Positions 47,760-59,822 of a stretch of DNA of 64,000 bases are shown here, piece after piece (within the stretch, counting starts at the first letter, position 1; every line of letters starts with the position of its first letter). The notes under the pieces were generated by a model. It was not told the DNA's origin. It was given only the letters and a program-made list of their open reading frames with translations, and made no database searches. The position numbers were made by a program, and so were the translations under genes. Source of the DNA: Anaeramoeba flamelloides (Eukaryota > Metamonada > Anaeramoebidae); the NCBI GenBank assembly GCA_027625915.1, contig JANTQA010000033.1, positions 10,416,001-10,480,000 of the forward strand, in the 5' to 3' direction.

Positions 47760-48690
47760 AGTGAACCAGGGCTCAAATAGTTTCTAAAAAAATCTATTAT
47801 AAATCTTATTGTGTAATTAATTATTGAATTTTTTACTAAGTATCACTATTAAAAAAGTTTCATTTGGAAAAATTTTTTTTTAATTCCTTTTCCAAATCTA
47901 AAAACAATAACCCAAAATAATGTATTCTGGTATTTAATAATTTAGATTTAGAACTTCCAAAAGTAACTATTTTGATAATTTTTAAATTTCAAAGATTAAC
48001 TCAATAATCATCAACATAAAAACCCTAAAAATGATTATTTTTGTTTGCTTTTGATAAAGCTACTTGTAACAATAATATATTTCCAATTTAAGAAATAATT
48101 TGTCAAAAAAATTTATTGGTTAATTATTTAATTTTTTAAAAAAGGTATTTTTTAGTAACTAATCTACATTTTGCCACATATTTTTGAAATAAATTTTGTA
48201 ACTTTGTAGAAGTCTGAATATTAAGAATTCAACCTTTAAATTTATGGCAAAATACAGATTTTATTCTGAAATTGCTGGGTTTTTTACTAATACATCTATC
48301 ATTTTTAATTGATGAGATCAACAAATAAACCAAATTTCAAAATTAGGGGCAAACTTTTTTTTTAATATTTTTTTCTTTTTTCATTTGTATTTCAAAAAAT
48401 AAAGTGATTACACTATATTTTTATTTATTAATCTATTTTGGTTATTATCTCTAAAAACTTTAGTAAAATACATTATTATTCAAATTAAAAAACAATTAAA
48501 CAAATTTTTTTACGAGGAAAAATCTGCCCCTATTTTTGAAATTTAGCTTATTACTACTTGACTAATCGATTTTTTAGAGACATTTGAACCTTGTAACACT
48601 AATTCGGTTAGACCCGATAACAACATACTTTGATCCTAGGTTTCTCCTTGGTAGAAGCTAATCCCTTAAAAAAGTAATGATCTACTCCAA
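47760..48690 (+). repeat. Dispersed repeat V, copy 2 (interrupted by a MITE)
   Basis: It is the counterpart of 12840-13590. The alignment breaks at GAGATCAACAAATA, where a 221-bp TIR element sits, and resumes at TTACTACTTGACT... then TTTTTTAGAG. Confidence 0.6.
48328..48548. mobile_element. 221-bp TIR element inserted in repeat V
   Basis: The ends are AACCAAATTTCAAAATTAGG and the complement of AGCTAAATTTCAAAAATAGG, followed by GGCA. TA flanks both sides (48326-48327, 48549-48550). Repeat V copy 1 near 13440 is continuous here and keeps a single TA (TTTTAGTACTA). Confidence 0.75.
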
Positions 48691-48744
48691 ATTAAAACTT
48701 TTCGAAATTTTTTATGTTTTAGTAAAGTAAGAAATCTTTACATA

Positions 48745-49777
48745 TCAACTCAATTCCAAAAATTGGGGCACACCTTCAAAATCAATTTAATTCCAAGAAA
48801 AGTGATATTTGACTCTTAAATAGAAACATTAGATATTAACAATCAATGTAAATAATTTTAAAGTTAATTATCTATCATTTTTTTTCATTATTGTTTGATT
48901 TTTGATTTTCAATAATTTTTTTGATTTTTTTTGGATTCTTTTTTTTTCAAAACTTTTCGAAAATCTCAAAATCACTTTAAAATGAAATTTAAAAGTTTTC
49001 ATTCTGATCACAAAAAAAAATTTTTTTTTTTCTCTCAAAAAGAAAAAAGATTATTTTTTTATCTAGAAACAATTTTTTTGAAAAAAAATCATGATATGGT
49101 GTGCTAGGACACATGGCCTACAAACAGACCTTATTATTATTAATGGAAGTGTGAATACTGAATGTATTATTAATGATATTATCAAAAAAATCAAAGGAAA
49201 TTCAACTCGCTAATTCAGAATATAGTGAGTTGAAATGGATTTTCCAAAAGGATGGAGCTTGTCCACATACCTCAAAAAAAACTCAAACTTATTTAAATCG
49301 GGGATCTAATGTTCTGGACCTTTGACCCCCAATTCCACAAATTTAAATCCAATTGGGAATTTATGGATACTAAACTGAAAAATTGTAACCAAAAAACGAA
49401 GAAGAATTTTTAAAATTTTCACTAATGTATGAAATACTTTGAGTTGGGAAACCTTAGAAAATTAGTAAACTCTATATTTAAAAGGATAGATTTAGTTATC
49501 AAAAGACAAGCTGAATCTATTAATAGTTTTTATTAATTTTTCTTTCAATAAAAATGGATTTTTTGGTAACCATGTTCCAAAAATAGGGACACACTTTTTT
49601 TTATTTTTTCTTTTTTATTTTTTGAATTGAATTTTAAATTTACTATAAAATATATAAATAGTATTAATTAAATATTTTCGGGTCTTTTATTATTTTAATG
49701 TTCAAGTATCATGTATTTTGGAGTATATTTTTATTAATGTAATTTTTTTTTTGTGCCCCATTTTTTGGAATTGAGTT
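48745..49777 (+). mobile_element. Degraded Tc1/mariner-type DNA transposon
   Basis: Near-perfect ends of about 25 bp (ACTCAATTCCAAAAATTGGG and the complement of ACTCAATTCCAAAAAATGGG, each then GCACA) enclose a decayed transposase segment. TA lies at 48743-48744 and 49778-49779. It is about 1.03 kb, shorter than the 1.3-1.7 kb usual for intact Tc1 elements, and the DNA-binding N-terminal half is not recognisable. An internal end-like motif at 49575-49596 (GTTCCAAAAATAGGGACACA) suggests that the last 209 bp (49569-49777) may be a separate short element. Confidence 0.7.
49092..49550 (+). pseudogene. Tc1/mariner transposase remnant (C-terminal half)
   Basis: Read in shifting frames this gives VWCARTHGLQTDLIIINGSV then NTECI, corresponding to the Tc1 block VW...G...I.G.(V/M)N. 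Next come FQKDGACPHTSKKTQTYLN (Tc1 FQQDGAPCHTS with the second catalytic Asp) and PNSTNLNPIGNLW (Tc1 SPDLNPIENLW). In that last motif the Asp is now Asn and the ENLW Glu is Gly. At least one frameshift and one in-frame stop separate the blocks, so the gene is dead. It is a relic of an autonomous element related by its ends to the short elements nearby. Confidence 0.85.
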
Positions 49778-52479
49778 TAAATTTTAATGTTGGTGTTGGG
49801 GTGTGAAGGAAAACACTTTTTTCTAAATAAGTTTTCACTTTCTTAAAACACAAAACTTTTAGGACTAAGTGTGATATTCAAATTTAAAGTATTGTGTGTT
49901 GAAATCAGTATTTAGAGGTTGTTAAATCTCCCAGATTTTTTTTCAGCTAGATCTATCAAGTAAAAAAACGATACTTTTTACTAAATTACTCTCTCGGCAT
50001 AAATCATATATAGAAAAAAAAGGATAATAAAAATTGTCTTTTTGTGAAAATATCACTCTATGTCAATTTTTAAAACCCTAGTACCTTATTGAGTATTTTC
50101 TGTTTTTTTTTTTTTTTTTCCTTTTTAGTTGACTTGATAGGGTTCTAAAAATTGTCCTAAAAGGTCAAAAAGAAGAAAAGTGAAAAATTCTATATAATTA
50201 TCCTTTGATATTTTCAAAAAAAGAATTTTTTTCAATAATTGACACAATAATTGGTTTGGAGTTGCATTAAATCGACTAAATTCCCATTTTCAAAAAAGAA
50301 AAGATCATTTTTTCTCAACTATCACAATATTTTTTTTGAATATACAAAAACTGAATATTTTTCATAATTTAATTTCCAAAAGAGATGATTTCATTCAAAA
50401 TTCTTTAAAATATTTCTCACAAAAACCATGGCCCAATTTTACTTGATTAAACCAATTGGGTTTTTCAAGAGAAACAATTCAAACATAAAAAAATTTGTAC
50501 CAAAAAAATTTCAAGTATGTTGGGTAATGGTAATTCTGTTTGAAAAGTGAAGGGATAAAATACTGTCTTAATGATATGGGGAAAATTCAATTCAAAAAAA
50601 ACAAAAGAACTAAAAACAAAAAAAGTAAGAAAAATTCACAACTCCTTTGTAATAATTTATATGATTTCTATTAACAATGTAACAATTTAATCAAAAAAAA
50701 TTGTTAAAACTGATACACAATATGATCTTCTTCAGTTAGAGTTGTTTGTTATGAGTTTTTAAATTGATGGTCTTTTGTTATATAAGAAATTCGTGATTAT
50801 TTTTACATTTGTGTTTTCACTTTTCTTGATAAGGGTAATCGAGTTTGTATATCGTAGTTTTTTATTCTGAATTTAAAAATGTACACAATATGATTTTTCG
50901 ATAAAATTGGTGAACATTTTAATTGATCATTCATTTTAGATTTTATATGAGATCAAAACAAATTGTGTCAAGTTAATTTGGCGAATTGTAAAGGTGGTAT
51001 TTAATAAAGTTTTTATTCTAAAAAAATTGTAAAAAAAAAAAAAATTTAACTATATTGAAATGGTTATAAAGGAATTTCATATTTTATTTTCTGTCTGGAT
51101 TGAAATATTATAATTTACACAATAAATTTTTTTTAATTGTGTAAAAATTAAAATATTTTTTTTAAAATAACCTCAAAAAGAAATAAAAACCTTTTATTTT
51201 CTCATTTGTCTGGTTTAAAAACAAAGAAAACAATTACGAAAATTTAATTTTCAAATTCAATGAATCCCTTTATATTGAAGTTCAAAACTTTGATATTATA
51301 CATTAGGACACTGCTTGTTAATTTACAATTTGTGACTGGAAAGAGAACTAGAAAATTATGTTTAAAGAATTACCTAAACAAAAAAATTACAGACCTTTTC
51401 TAAAGTGCATTCGTAAAAGACTGAATGTAAAGAAACTCTAATAACCAAATATCGTAAACAATCTGATCTCATAATTTCTAATTATTCCTAGTACAATTGA
51501 GAAAATTTACAATATCAACATAAACAAACTAAATACAAAAAATATATTAAAAACAGAATTACTTGCCAAACGAAATGTAAAAAAAATAAAGAAAAAAAAA
51601 TGTCGAGTAGTTTTTCATAGTTTTTAAAGATCTTTTTTTTCAAAAGATGCTGAGTGCCTGAATTAAACTTGACAGTATTAACCCCGACTAAGTAACAACT
51701 TGACAAATCGTAAGTAAATGCAGATTCGATTCACTTCATTTCAGTTCTATTGGATTCATTTGGTTTCAAATCGCTTCTGTTGGATACAGTTAATAACAGT
51801 TTTATTAAGATCTAATCACAAAAAATTCAGTTTGAGATCTAATCTAGATCAAATACATCATTTCAAATAATGATTTTTTATTCGTTCTACAACTCTTAAA
51901 TATTTTTAAAAAAATGAAAAGGAGGGAACCAAGGGAACAAAAAAAGTAAAATGGGGAAATTTAAAAAAAAAAAAAAAAGTATTAAAAATTAACAACTTTA
52001 ATATGTTATTTTTTTTGATTTAAAATATCATTATTATCAAAATACTAAATAAAAATAATAATGAAAAAATTAAATCATAATAATATATGTAAATGTACAT
52101 ATATAAAAGAACAAAATAAAAATAAGATCTAATAATAAAATACATTAAAGGAATAATTCAAAAAAAAAAAAATACAACCCTAGTAAATAACAAAAGAATC
52201 CCATTTTTTTATTCAACTTTAAATTGATAAGAACTACTATTCATAACTTTATTATCTTAAAACTAAAAAATGCTTGGATTTATTAAATTCTCAAGAAAAA
52301 ATAATAATTTTGATTTAAAAACTTTATTTTGTTAATTATAAACACTTTTTAATTTTGGGAATAGGGTATGTTGGATAATATTAAATTAGAGAATATTAGT
52401 TCATTCATATTTCCCTCTTGAGAAAAAAAATACTTTAACAATAAAAACATCGTTTTTCATAAAATAATTTAAAAATTAA

Positions 52480-55400
52480 TTATATCATCCCGATATCCTT
52501 TATATTGTTTTGTAAAATTATATCTTTTACTGCCGAAAAGACGAATTTAATATTATCTGTATCTGTTGCACAGGTAAAATGGGGATATATTTCCTTTTCC
52601 TTGTTTTTATTTAATGAAATAAATTTATCTTTGATAAATTCTGATGCAGTATCAAAATCACACCCTCCAATGTATTCTGGAAAACAGACTTTTGGATCTG
52701 TTGTTTTGATTTTTTTTCTAAACAAGTCTGTTTTATTCAAAAAAAGTATAATTGAAGTATCTGTAAACCACCTTGAATTACAAACCTCGTCAAACAATAA
52801 TAAGCTTTCTCTCATACGATTTTCACTTTCATCTTCAAATAAACTTTGATCGTATTCGCTCAAGGATGCACAAAATATCACCGCGGTTATATCTTCAAAG
52901 CAATGTATCCATTTTTTTCTTTCATTTCTTTGTCCACCCACATCAATCATACTATATTATTACAATAAAATTTTTAGTAATTTTATTTGTGTTGTTTATA
53001 AGTTTGTGAATCAATTGATAATAATAATAAAAAAAAAAAAAAATTGTATAAAAATAAAAAATAAAACACTTATTGTGTTGAAAATTTAAGAAAAAAACAC
53101 ACATTTCTGCAGCTATTGATTTAATTTTTAACCACTCTACTTAATTAATCAATTAACATTTAATATCTTTTTTTAATCTTTTACTATTTTTTTTTTTTAC
53201 AAATGTTATAAATAAATCAAAAAAAAAATCCAGTTCTTTGAGTAGCATAATACGAATTATATATAAATTATCATTAAATTTTTATTTTTTATGGATAAGA
53301 TTCTACCGGGGTTTATATACCCTAGTAAGAATTATGTGGAAGTGTTGTAGAGTGGCACAGATAACTATCAAGTGGATTTGTTTTTAAAAAAATTTAAGCC
53401 TTTTACTTCGATATTAAAACTCAGAAACTTAATAAATTATTTAAACGGATATTCTTATATATATATATAATAAAAAGAAAATAATAACAAAATAATATAA
53501 TTTATACAAAAAAATATTTATTCCTAAAAGATTGAAGATATCAATCTATTTTTTTGGGACTGTTAATCCTATTTAAAAATCCAAAATTTGGAATCAACAA
53601 ATTTAATTTCGAAGAAAAAAAATAATAAAAAACTCAATAATAATATTTTTTATGTTTTTCTCGAGTAAATATATTTAAAAAATATCAATCATGATGCTAT
53701 ATTTTTCAGATCCACATCACTTGATATATTTGATATTATTCAAAATAAAGATTCGTTATTTATCTGGTCATTGTTAATGATAAAGGAAAATATGATTCTT
53801 TATTAAACTTTCAAAAAAAAAAAAATTTCAAAAATAGGAGAAGTGTCGTATAGTTAAGTCAGGTCACTTAGAGTACCTAGGTTTTTTTTAATTTAAGAAA
53901 TAAAAAAAAATGAGTGGTTATTTTTTTGAGGTTTTATGTTTTATCTATAAGTGTTCTAGTTTTTTTTTTTTTTACTTTAGAAATAAACGAAAAATTTATT
54001 AAAATTTTCCGTTTATTTCGAAAGTAAAAAAAACCTAACGAATATCTATTGATTTAATAAATAAACAGAAAACTCAAGAAAACCGAAAGGTATTTTTCTA
54101 ACATTTGAGAAATTAATTGAAACTTTTTTGTAATTTTCTTTTAATTCCTAAAATTTTACAAAACCTAAAGGCTCTTTTCCAGAATTCAATAGAATCTATA
54201 AAAATCAATGATTTTACTTAATTATTTAAAATCCATGTAAAGATAACAGATTTTATTATTCTTGGTTTTCCTTAATTTGAAAAAAAAATAGATTGTCTAA
54301 TCAAAATAAAAATAAAATATAAAAAAAAAAAATTTACCTCCTTTATTGAGGTTTACTGTTTTATCTATAAGTTTTCTAGTTTTTTTTTTTTTTACTTTTT
54401 GAAATAAACAGAAAATTTTAATAAATTTTCGGTTTATTTCAAAAAGTAAAAAAAACCTAACGAAAATCCATTGATTTTATAAATAAACCGAAAAATCAAA
54501 GAAAACCTAAAGGTGGTTTATCAAAATTTTAAAGAATTTAGTAAGATCAAATATTTTACTCGATTCTTTCAAATTCTGGAAAATCTAGCTAAAGTGGGTG
54601 GTTATCAGTTTCGTTAAGCAAATGTATTTAATTTATTTTTATTAAAATAATATAATTATTTGGTCTCTTCTCTTTTTATTTTATTAAGATAAATTTTAAT
54701 TAATTGCTAATTTCTTTTAATAAACCAATAAAATAATTATCAAAATATCAACAATTTATGATGATTTAAATTATCAATTGATAACAAATGTATTAATCAA
54801 GTTTGAGAAAATTCAGAGACAACATTATCGACCCTATTTTGATTTTTTTTTTCTTTCTTATGTTACTTAATAGTGGAAATCACAAGTGTATCTGTTTAGT
54901 TGGAAAAAAAAATATTGGGAAAATGTATAATGATTTGAAATTTCTTTTATTTATATAATTCCCATTTTTTTCAGAAATGATTATATAATTTTTAATAATA
55001 TCTTTATCAATTAAAAAAAGAATAAGATTGATTTTTATAATTACAGAAAAAAACTTATCATATAAAGTAATAATTGACATTATTATTTAATTTTTAGTCT
55101 TGTTTTTGTTTATAATTTATATATGAATACAAGTTACATCAATTTTAAAAACTATTTGTTTTAAATTTTTATAGATATCTCAGTGATTATGATGTTAAAA
55201 TATGTCCAAAAATATATCAAATTTATAAATTCCAATACTATTTTCTCTTATTATAGAATTTTTTACAAAAATAACAATCTAATCATATCGTATTTTTTAT
55301 TTTTGTATTGTTATTACAACTTTTCCTAATGATAAAATCCAATTCCGAAAAATAAATACTATTTTAAATATTTTCATTATTTATAAAGATTTTTCAATTG

Positions 55401-58400
55401 CCAAATAAGAACAAATTATTAAAGTAGAATTAAAAAAGATAAAAACATACGAAAATGAAATCGATTCATAATAAAAATCTATTTCAACAATACCAGTTGT
55501 TCGGACGCGGGACATTAAAATATCTTGATCTGTTGGTATGAAATCATCAGCGGCAATTCTATCAATATTATCAAAAAGGCTATTTATAGATAAAGTTGAA
55601 TGATAAATAGATTGATAGAAGTGGGAAATGAAATATATAAATAATATAAAAATTATTAAATTTAAAAGAAAAGTTAAGATCTTAAACTAAAAATATACTA
55701 ATCAGCAGAATCATCAAGTTGGAATTCATTTCTTCGAGAATAGGCTTCTTGGATACCGTTATCTTCCCAAAGTGTTTTAAATTTATCTTTTGATTTATAA
55801 AAATTTTCTAATTTAGTAATTTCAAGTGCATATTCCTATAGGAAAAAAAATAAATTATCAAAAAAAATAAATTTTTTGAAAAAATTGGATTTTTTAATTA
55901 TAAATATTTAATGAAAAATCTTTTTATAAAAAAAAAGTAATCTAAAAAAAATATCTTCAAATTTTTTTTATCATGTTTATGATAAATATCCAAAAAATCA
56001 AAAGCTTTTTCAAAAAAAGGTTTTCAAAAAATGAATTTATTGAATAATTCATCTTGTTTTTATTGTATGTATAAAGGAATAAATACAATTTATATCACTA
56101 CTTTTCGATAATACTTTTAAAAGTGCGTTTTGAAATCTCAACAATATACAAAATGTTAAAATACTTTAGTAAATTTGATTGGTTGAAATGAAAAAATCCA
56201 AAAATTAGATTGTGAAAAAAGAAATTAATTTTTGAATACCACCATTTCGTCTCTAATCATTTATGTTTTCTTTTATTTATTAGCTTTATTTATATTTTTT
56301 TCGTGATTTGAGTGGAAAAAAGTGTTTCACTTTCATTGTATAATGGTATTAAAAACAATTTATCCTTAATTCCGTATTTCTATTAATTTCTATTAATTAA
56401 ATAAACCCCTTGAAAATGTATTTCGAGGATCAAAGAAAACATTATCATCAAGCCAGATTATCTTTTTCCAAATAAAATATTAGCAAAAAAAAAATAGTTC
56501 TTTTGGCTTACTCATACCACAATTCAACATAATTAGTTGAAAAACTGAATAGATCATTAAAAAAGAATTTAAACAATTTAGTATCTGTCTTTTTTATTTT
56601 AAAAAGAATTTGTAGAAAAATGTAATTTTTTTGATTCACTTCGTAAGAAAAGTAGTAAATTAACTACTTTCAAATTCATATTACTGTTGTCTTCAAATTA
56701 GAAATAATAAATTTTATCTGTATAGCTCAAGAAGGTAGAGTTTACTTAATATCAGTACTTTCAGTTTATAACTGTTCGTATTTGACATTTTCATTTTTTC
56801 ACCCAATTTGAGGTAAAAATACTTTGTTACTTGAGAGAAAATTTTCAATTTAATCAAGTTGTTTCAAAAAAGTGTGGGAAAAACATTTTATCAAACAATA
56901 ATACAATCCATTCTAACAATAAATTAGACAGTGTGAAATCACACTTTATAAAACTTTTACATTCTTTCCAAAGATACATTGAAAATTTTTTTAACAAATT
57001 TGGAAATTGATATCGATTAAAAAATGTTGAATAAGAGAATAAGAAAGCTCATATTGATTTTTTTTTGTAAATGATCTTATATTACAGCTGTTTCAACTCA
57101 GGTGTGAATCGCACTCATTCGTTGAATGGTTGGGAAACCTTCCAAGTCAATTTAAAATGTTTCCCGACCATTCAACAAATGAGTGCGATTCAGACCTGAG
57201 TTGAAACGGCTGTAATAAATTTTTTCTGATTTTCATAAAAAGAAATTTTCAGATCCCAAAATGACTTTAAATATTAAAAATTCTCAGAGAAATCGAATAA
57301 AATTTTCTCTAAAAAATGAATTTTTTAATATAACACAGTATTATTTTTCATATGAACTCAATTATGAAATTTTCTTTTTCAAATTGAGCTTTTTTATTCT
57401 CTTATTCAACATTTTAAAAAATAAAGATCAACATCGAAATTTTATATCTAAAAAGTCTCATGGTACGCTTGGAATGGTAGTAGTTACACTTTTTTAAACC
57501 ATACTTATTGGATAAGTAGAAAAATGAAAAAACTTGATAATTTACAAATAAAAGTAATCGATTTTTTTGACAGATCTTTTAACAAATTTACAATTCAATT
57601 GAGATCTTTTTAAGTTGGTCATGTTTTTGATTTGATCAAACTTAAAATCTTTTTAATTTATTTTGAAAATTTTTGATCAAATAATTTGATCAAAATTCGA
57701 AAAAGAATAAAAATTTTATAAAATTTTTTTTTTTTGTTTGAAGGGAAGAAATTAAGATCCTTTTATATCTGTTAGGTTTTCTTGAATTTAAAAGAATTGA
57801 GAAAAATAAGAGATTCTACTCTATTCTTTTGAATTCTGGAAAACCAAGTTAGTTTTTTTTTAGATTGTTGAAACAAAAAGAAAATTTAAGAAATTTTCTT
57901 TTTGTTTCTTAAATTAAAAAAAACATAGGTACTCTAGGGCACTCCACGGTTCATGATGGCACTTACTATAATTTCCAATTTTTTGTTAAGAAAGTTGCTT
58001 AAAAAACCTTCATTAAAAATTTTACTGTTTTGACAGGAATTGAATTGTTTTTTATGTTTTAATGGTTTTCAGCCTTAAATTCAAATAATAAAAATATTTA
58101 TTGTTCAAGGCTTTTTGTAATTGCTGTCATTTCTGGAACTTGTATTTAAATGTGGATTTCTTAAAATTACTGTTTGTTTAATGCTGATCTTGAAAAATAA
58201 AAAAGATCAAAATTTATGCTGTTAAACTTTTTTTCAAATAAGAAATCGAAGTTTTCAGATAAGGTTGTAAATTCTCCCAATAAGGAAGACCAAAGATGGT
58301 TAAAATAAAGAAATGGAGATCACAAATTCAGATCTAGTTTGTTTTTTATTCAATAGGAAAAGAAATAGAAAAGAAAAGAAAGATGAAGCGGAATTTTTTC

Positions 58401-58858
58401 TGCTTATTTAGACAAATACCTTATTTAGAAATCACTAAAGAACAATTTAACAGGAACCAAACTTTGGTTTTTTGGAATTCTAAAAATGTGAAAGTAATTT
58501 AATAAAGACTAAAAACGTCCCAAAAAAAAATAAAAAAAACAAATAGTCTTACTTGATTAGTTGCATTTTCATACTCAATTCCTAATTTGGACATTGCCTC
58601 CACCAAGTTAAACATACATTGTGTTACGTTCCCACGTACGACATCAATAAATTTTCTTCTTTCTTCATATTCGAATCCCTCTTTATGTATGATTAGCATT
58701 TGTTGGACAATTGTGGACTTACCAGACTCTCCTGCGCCCAACAATAGCAATCTGATAAGATTTTCTTTTTTAGTCTGATCTTTTCTGATTTCTTTATCAA
58801 TTATTCTTGTTTTCATCTTTTCTTTTTCAAGTCTTTCTGAGGTAACACAACTTCCCAT
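52480..58858 (-). CDS. Heterotrimeric G-protein alpha subunit
   Basis: Four exons: 58858-58553, 55835-55699, 55579-55451 and 52951-52480, giving 347 aa (family norm about 350). All junctions are GT-AG and phases 0, 2, 2 fit. G alpha switches between GDP and GTP under a seven-helix receptor at the plasma membrane. Motifs: G1 GAGESGKST (41-49), the helical domain through [18 protein letters not shown], switch [12 protein letters not shown] with the catalytic Arg (R172) and Thr (T175), switch [14 protein letters not shown] with the catalytic Gln (Q198), NKTD (263-266) and TCATDT (317-322). The N-terminus MGSC offers a myristoylation Gly and an adjacent Cys for palmitoylation. The C-terminus NNIKDIGMI has Ile, not Cys, at position -4, so it would not be a pertussis-toxin substrate. 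The subclass cannot be assigned by eye. Confidence 0.96.
52952..55450 (-). other. 2.5-kb intron 3 of the G alpha gene
   Basis: Donor TC|GTATGT, acceptor AATATAG|T. It contains two direct copies of an ~185-bp repeat (53927-54115, 54347-54530) and an end motif at 53868-53900 that recurs inverted in intron 1. 52952-53820 and 54610-55440 are AT-rich with nothing recognised. Confidence 0.88.
53927..54530 (+). repeat. Tandem pair of ~185-bp repeats, 420-bp period
   Basis: 53927-54115 and 54347-54530 align over their length (TTTTATCTATAAGT then TTCTAGTTTTTTT, CGGTTTATTTC, AGTAAAAAAAACCTAACGAA). Each contains an internal inverted repeat around AAATAAAC...GTTTATTT with matching poly-T/poly-A tracts, so each can fold back on itself. 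Confidence 0.7.
57000..57475. mobile_element. Diverged family T element, interrupted
   Basis: The left arm (GTTGAATAAGAGAATAAGAA, AGCTCATATTG) and right arm (TATTCTCTTATTCAACATTT, then CATGGTACGCTTGGAATGGT) match the arms of 2994-3660. The extreme left tip is eroded. The short element at 57085-57212 splits it. The open frame at 57261-57497 is repeat sequence. Confidence 0.6.
57085..57212. mobile_element. Palindromic 128-bp MITE nested in a family T element
   Basis: It begins CAGCTGTTTCAACTCAGGTG and ends with its near-complement (CTGAGTTGAAACGGCTG), flanked by TA (57083-57084, 57213-57214). The arms, about 52 bp each, pair through CGCACTCATT and GAATGGTTGGGAAAC with a loop of about 20 bp. 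The whole element would form a long hairpin. GC content is well above the surroundings. Confidence 0.85.
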
Positions 58859-59517
58859 TTTAAAAAGAAATTTTTTTTGTAAATATAAAATTTAGAATAA
58901 AAATTATAAATAAAAAATTAATAATTCCCAGATACTTTTTTTTAAAAATATTCAAAAAGAATTGATACTCTGAATTCTAAATTGTCTTTAATCAGTTTAT
59001 TTGAGAAATCTTCAATCTTAAGTTTCTTTTTTTTGTCATTATTATCAATTTTTTTTTTCTTATTTTTTGAAAAAAATTTTTACCAAATTTACCCAATTCA
59101 CAAAGCCAGCCACATAGTGATCTTAAAAATCATCAAAATTAATCTTGTTTTTTAATGTTGTAAAAAACTTATTTAATTGACAGAAAAAATCCACTTAATG
59201 AAAAGAAATCAATTCAATTAAGATGAGAGGTTACTTAACTACACGTCTTTTTTGAAAAGAATTAAACACGACCTTTATTCCTTTTTCCAAATAAATGATC
59301 TTATTTCTTCTTTTGAAAAACTTTCTGATCAATTTACAAAAATTGATAAATAATTTTTCAAAAACTCATACAGAAAGTCTGAATGAATGGAAAGGATTCT
59401 TTTGTTTGTGAAAAATGTGATCTTGATATTCAAATTAAAAGGTTTCCTGTCAAAAACTTTCTCAGTCGTAAATAATAAAACCTTTGGTTACAAAAACCAT
59501 TTTTTAATTCAAGACTA

Positions 59518-59822
59518 CAGTCCTGTGCCATTTTAAGACACAGAAAAAATCAACATATAAGGCACAAAATTTTGTTCACTTTAAGGCACAAATTTTTGAT
59601 TTAAGGCACTTTCCCAATTTCAATATCTAATTTCACCGAATAATTACAAGTTAGTTTGAGTGTTTTCTTCAATATATATATAGAATATTACATATGAGTA
59701 ATCTTGGAAATTAACACAGAAAAATTGTACCTTATTTTGACCACTTTGATTTTGTGCCTTAATGGGATTTTTTTGTGCCTTATTTCTTGATTTTTTCTGT
59801 GTCTATAAAAGGCACAGGACTG
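59518..59822. mobile_element. MITE, CAGT family, copy 3 (305 bp)
   Basis: It begins CAGTCCTGTGCCATTTTAAG and ends with the complement (ATAAAAGGCACAGGACTG), flanked by TA (59516-59517, 59823-59824). Subterminal arms carry GACACAGAAAAAATCAA and AAGGCACAAAA, as in the other copies, but the tip sequence and length differ, so it may be a subfamily. Confidence 0.8.

Larger units (their letters stand above)
47439..52479. other. 5-kb intergenic region with a Tc1-like relic
   Basis: It lies upstream of the LRR-ARH gene and downstream of the G alpha gene, both on the minus strand. It holds repeat V copy 2 (47760-48690) with an inserted 221-bp element, a degraded Tc1/mariner transposon (about 48745-49777), and a simple-sequence stretch. 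49800-52470 has only AT-rich sequence and no supported frame. The LRR-ARH promoter must be near 47440-47600, but I recognise no element. Confidence 0.6.
55836..58552 (-). other. 2.7-kb intron 1 of the G alpha gene
   Basis: Donor CAA|GTAAGA, acceptor CTATAG|G, phase 0. It contains a diverged family T element (about 57000-57475) with a palindromic 128-bp element inside it, and a repeat end at 57904-57936 matching 53868-53900 in reverse. 55840-56990 is AT-rich with nothing recognised. Confidence 0.88.

Noticed and set aside
53868-57936. A single 4-kb transposon carrying G alpha exons 2 and 3 between inverted ends
   Set aside because: The two ends are more simply separate copies of one repeat in opposite orientation; no target duplication or transposase supports one large unit.
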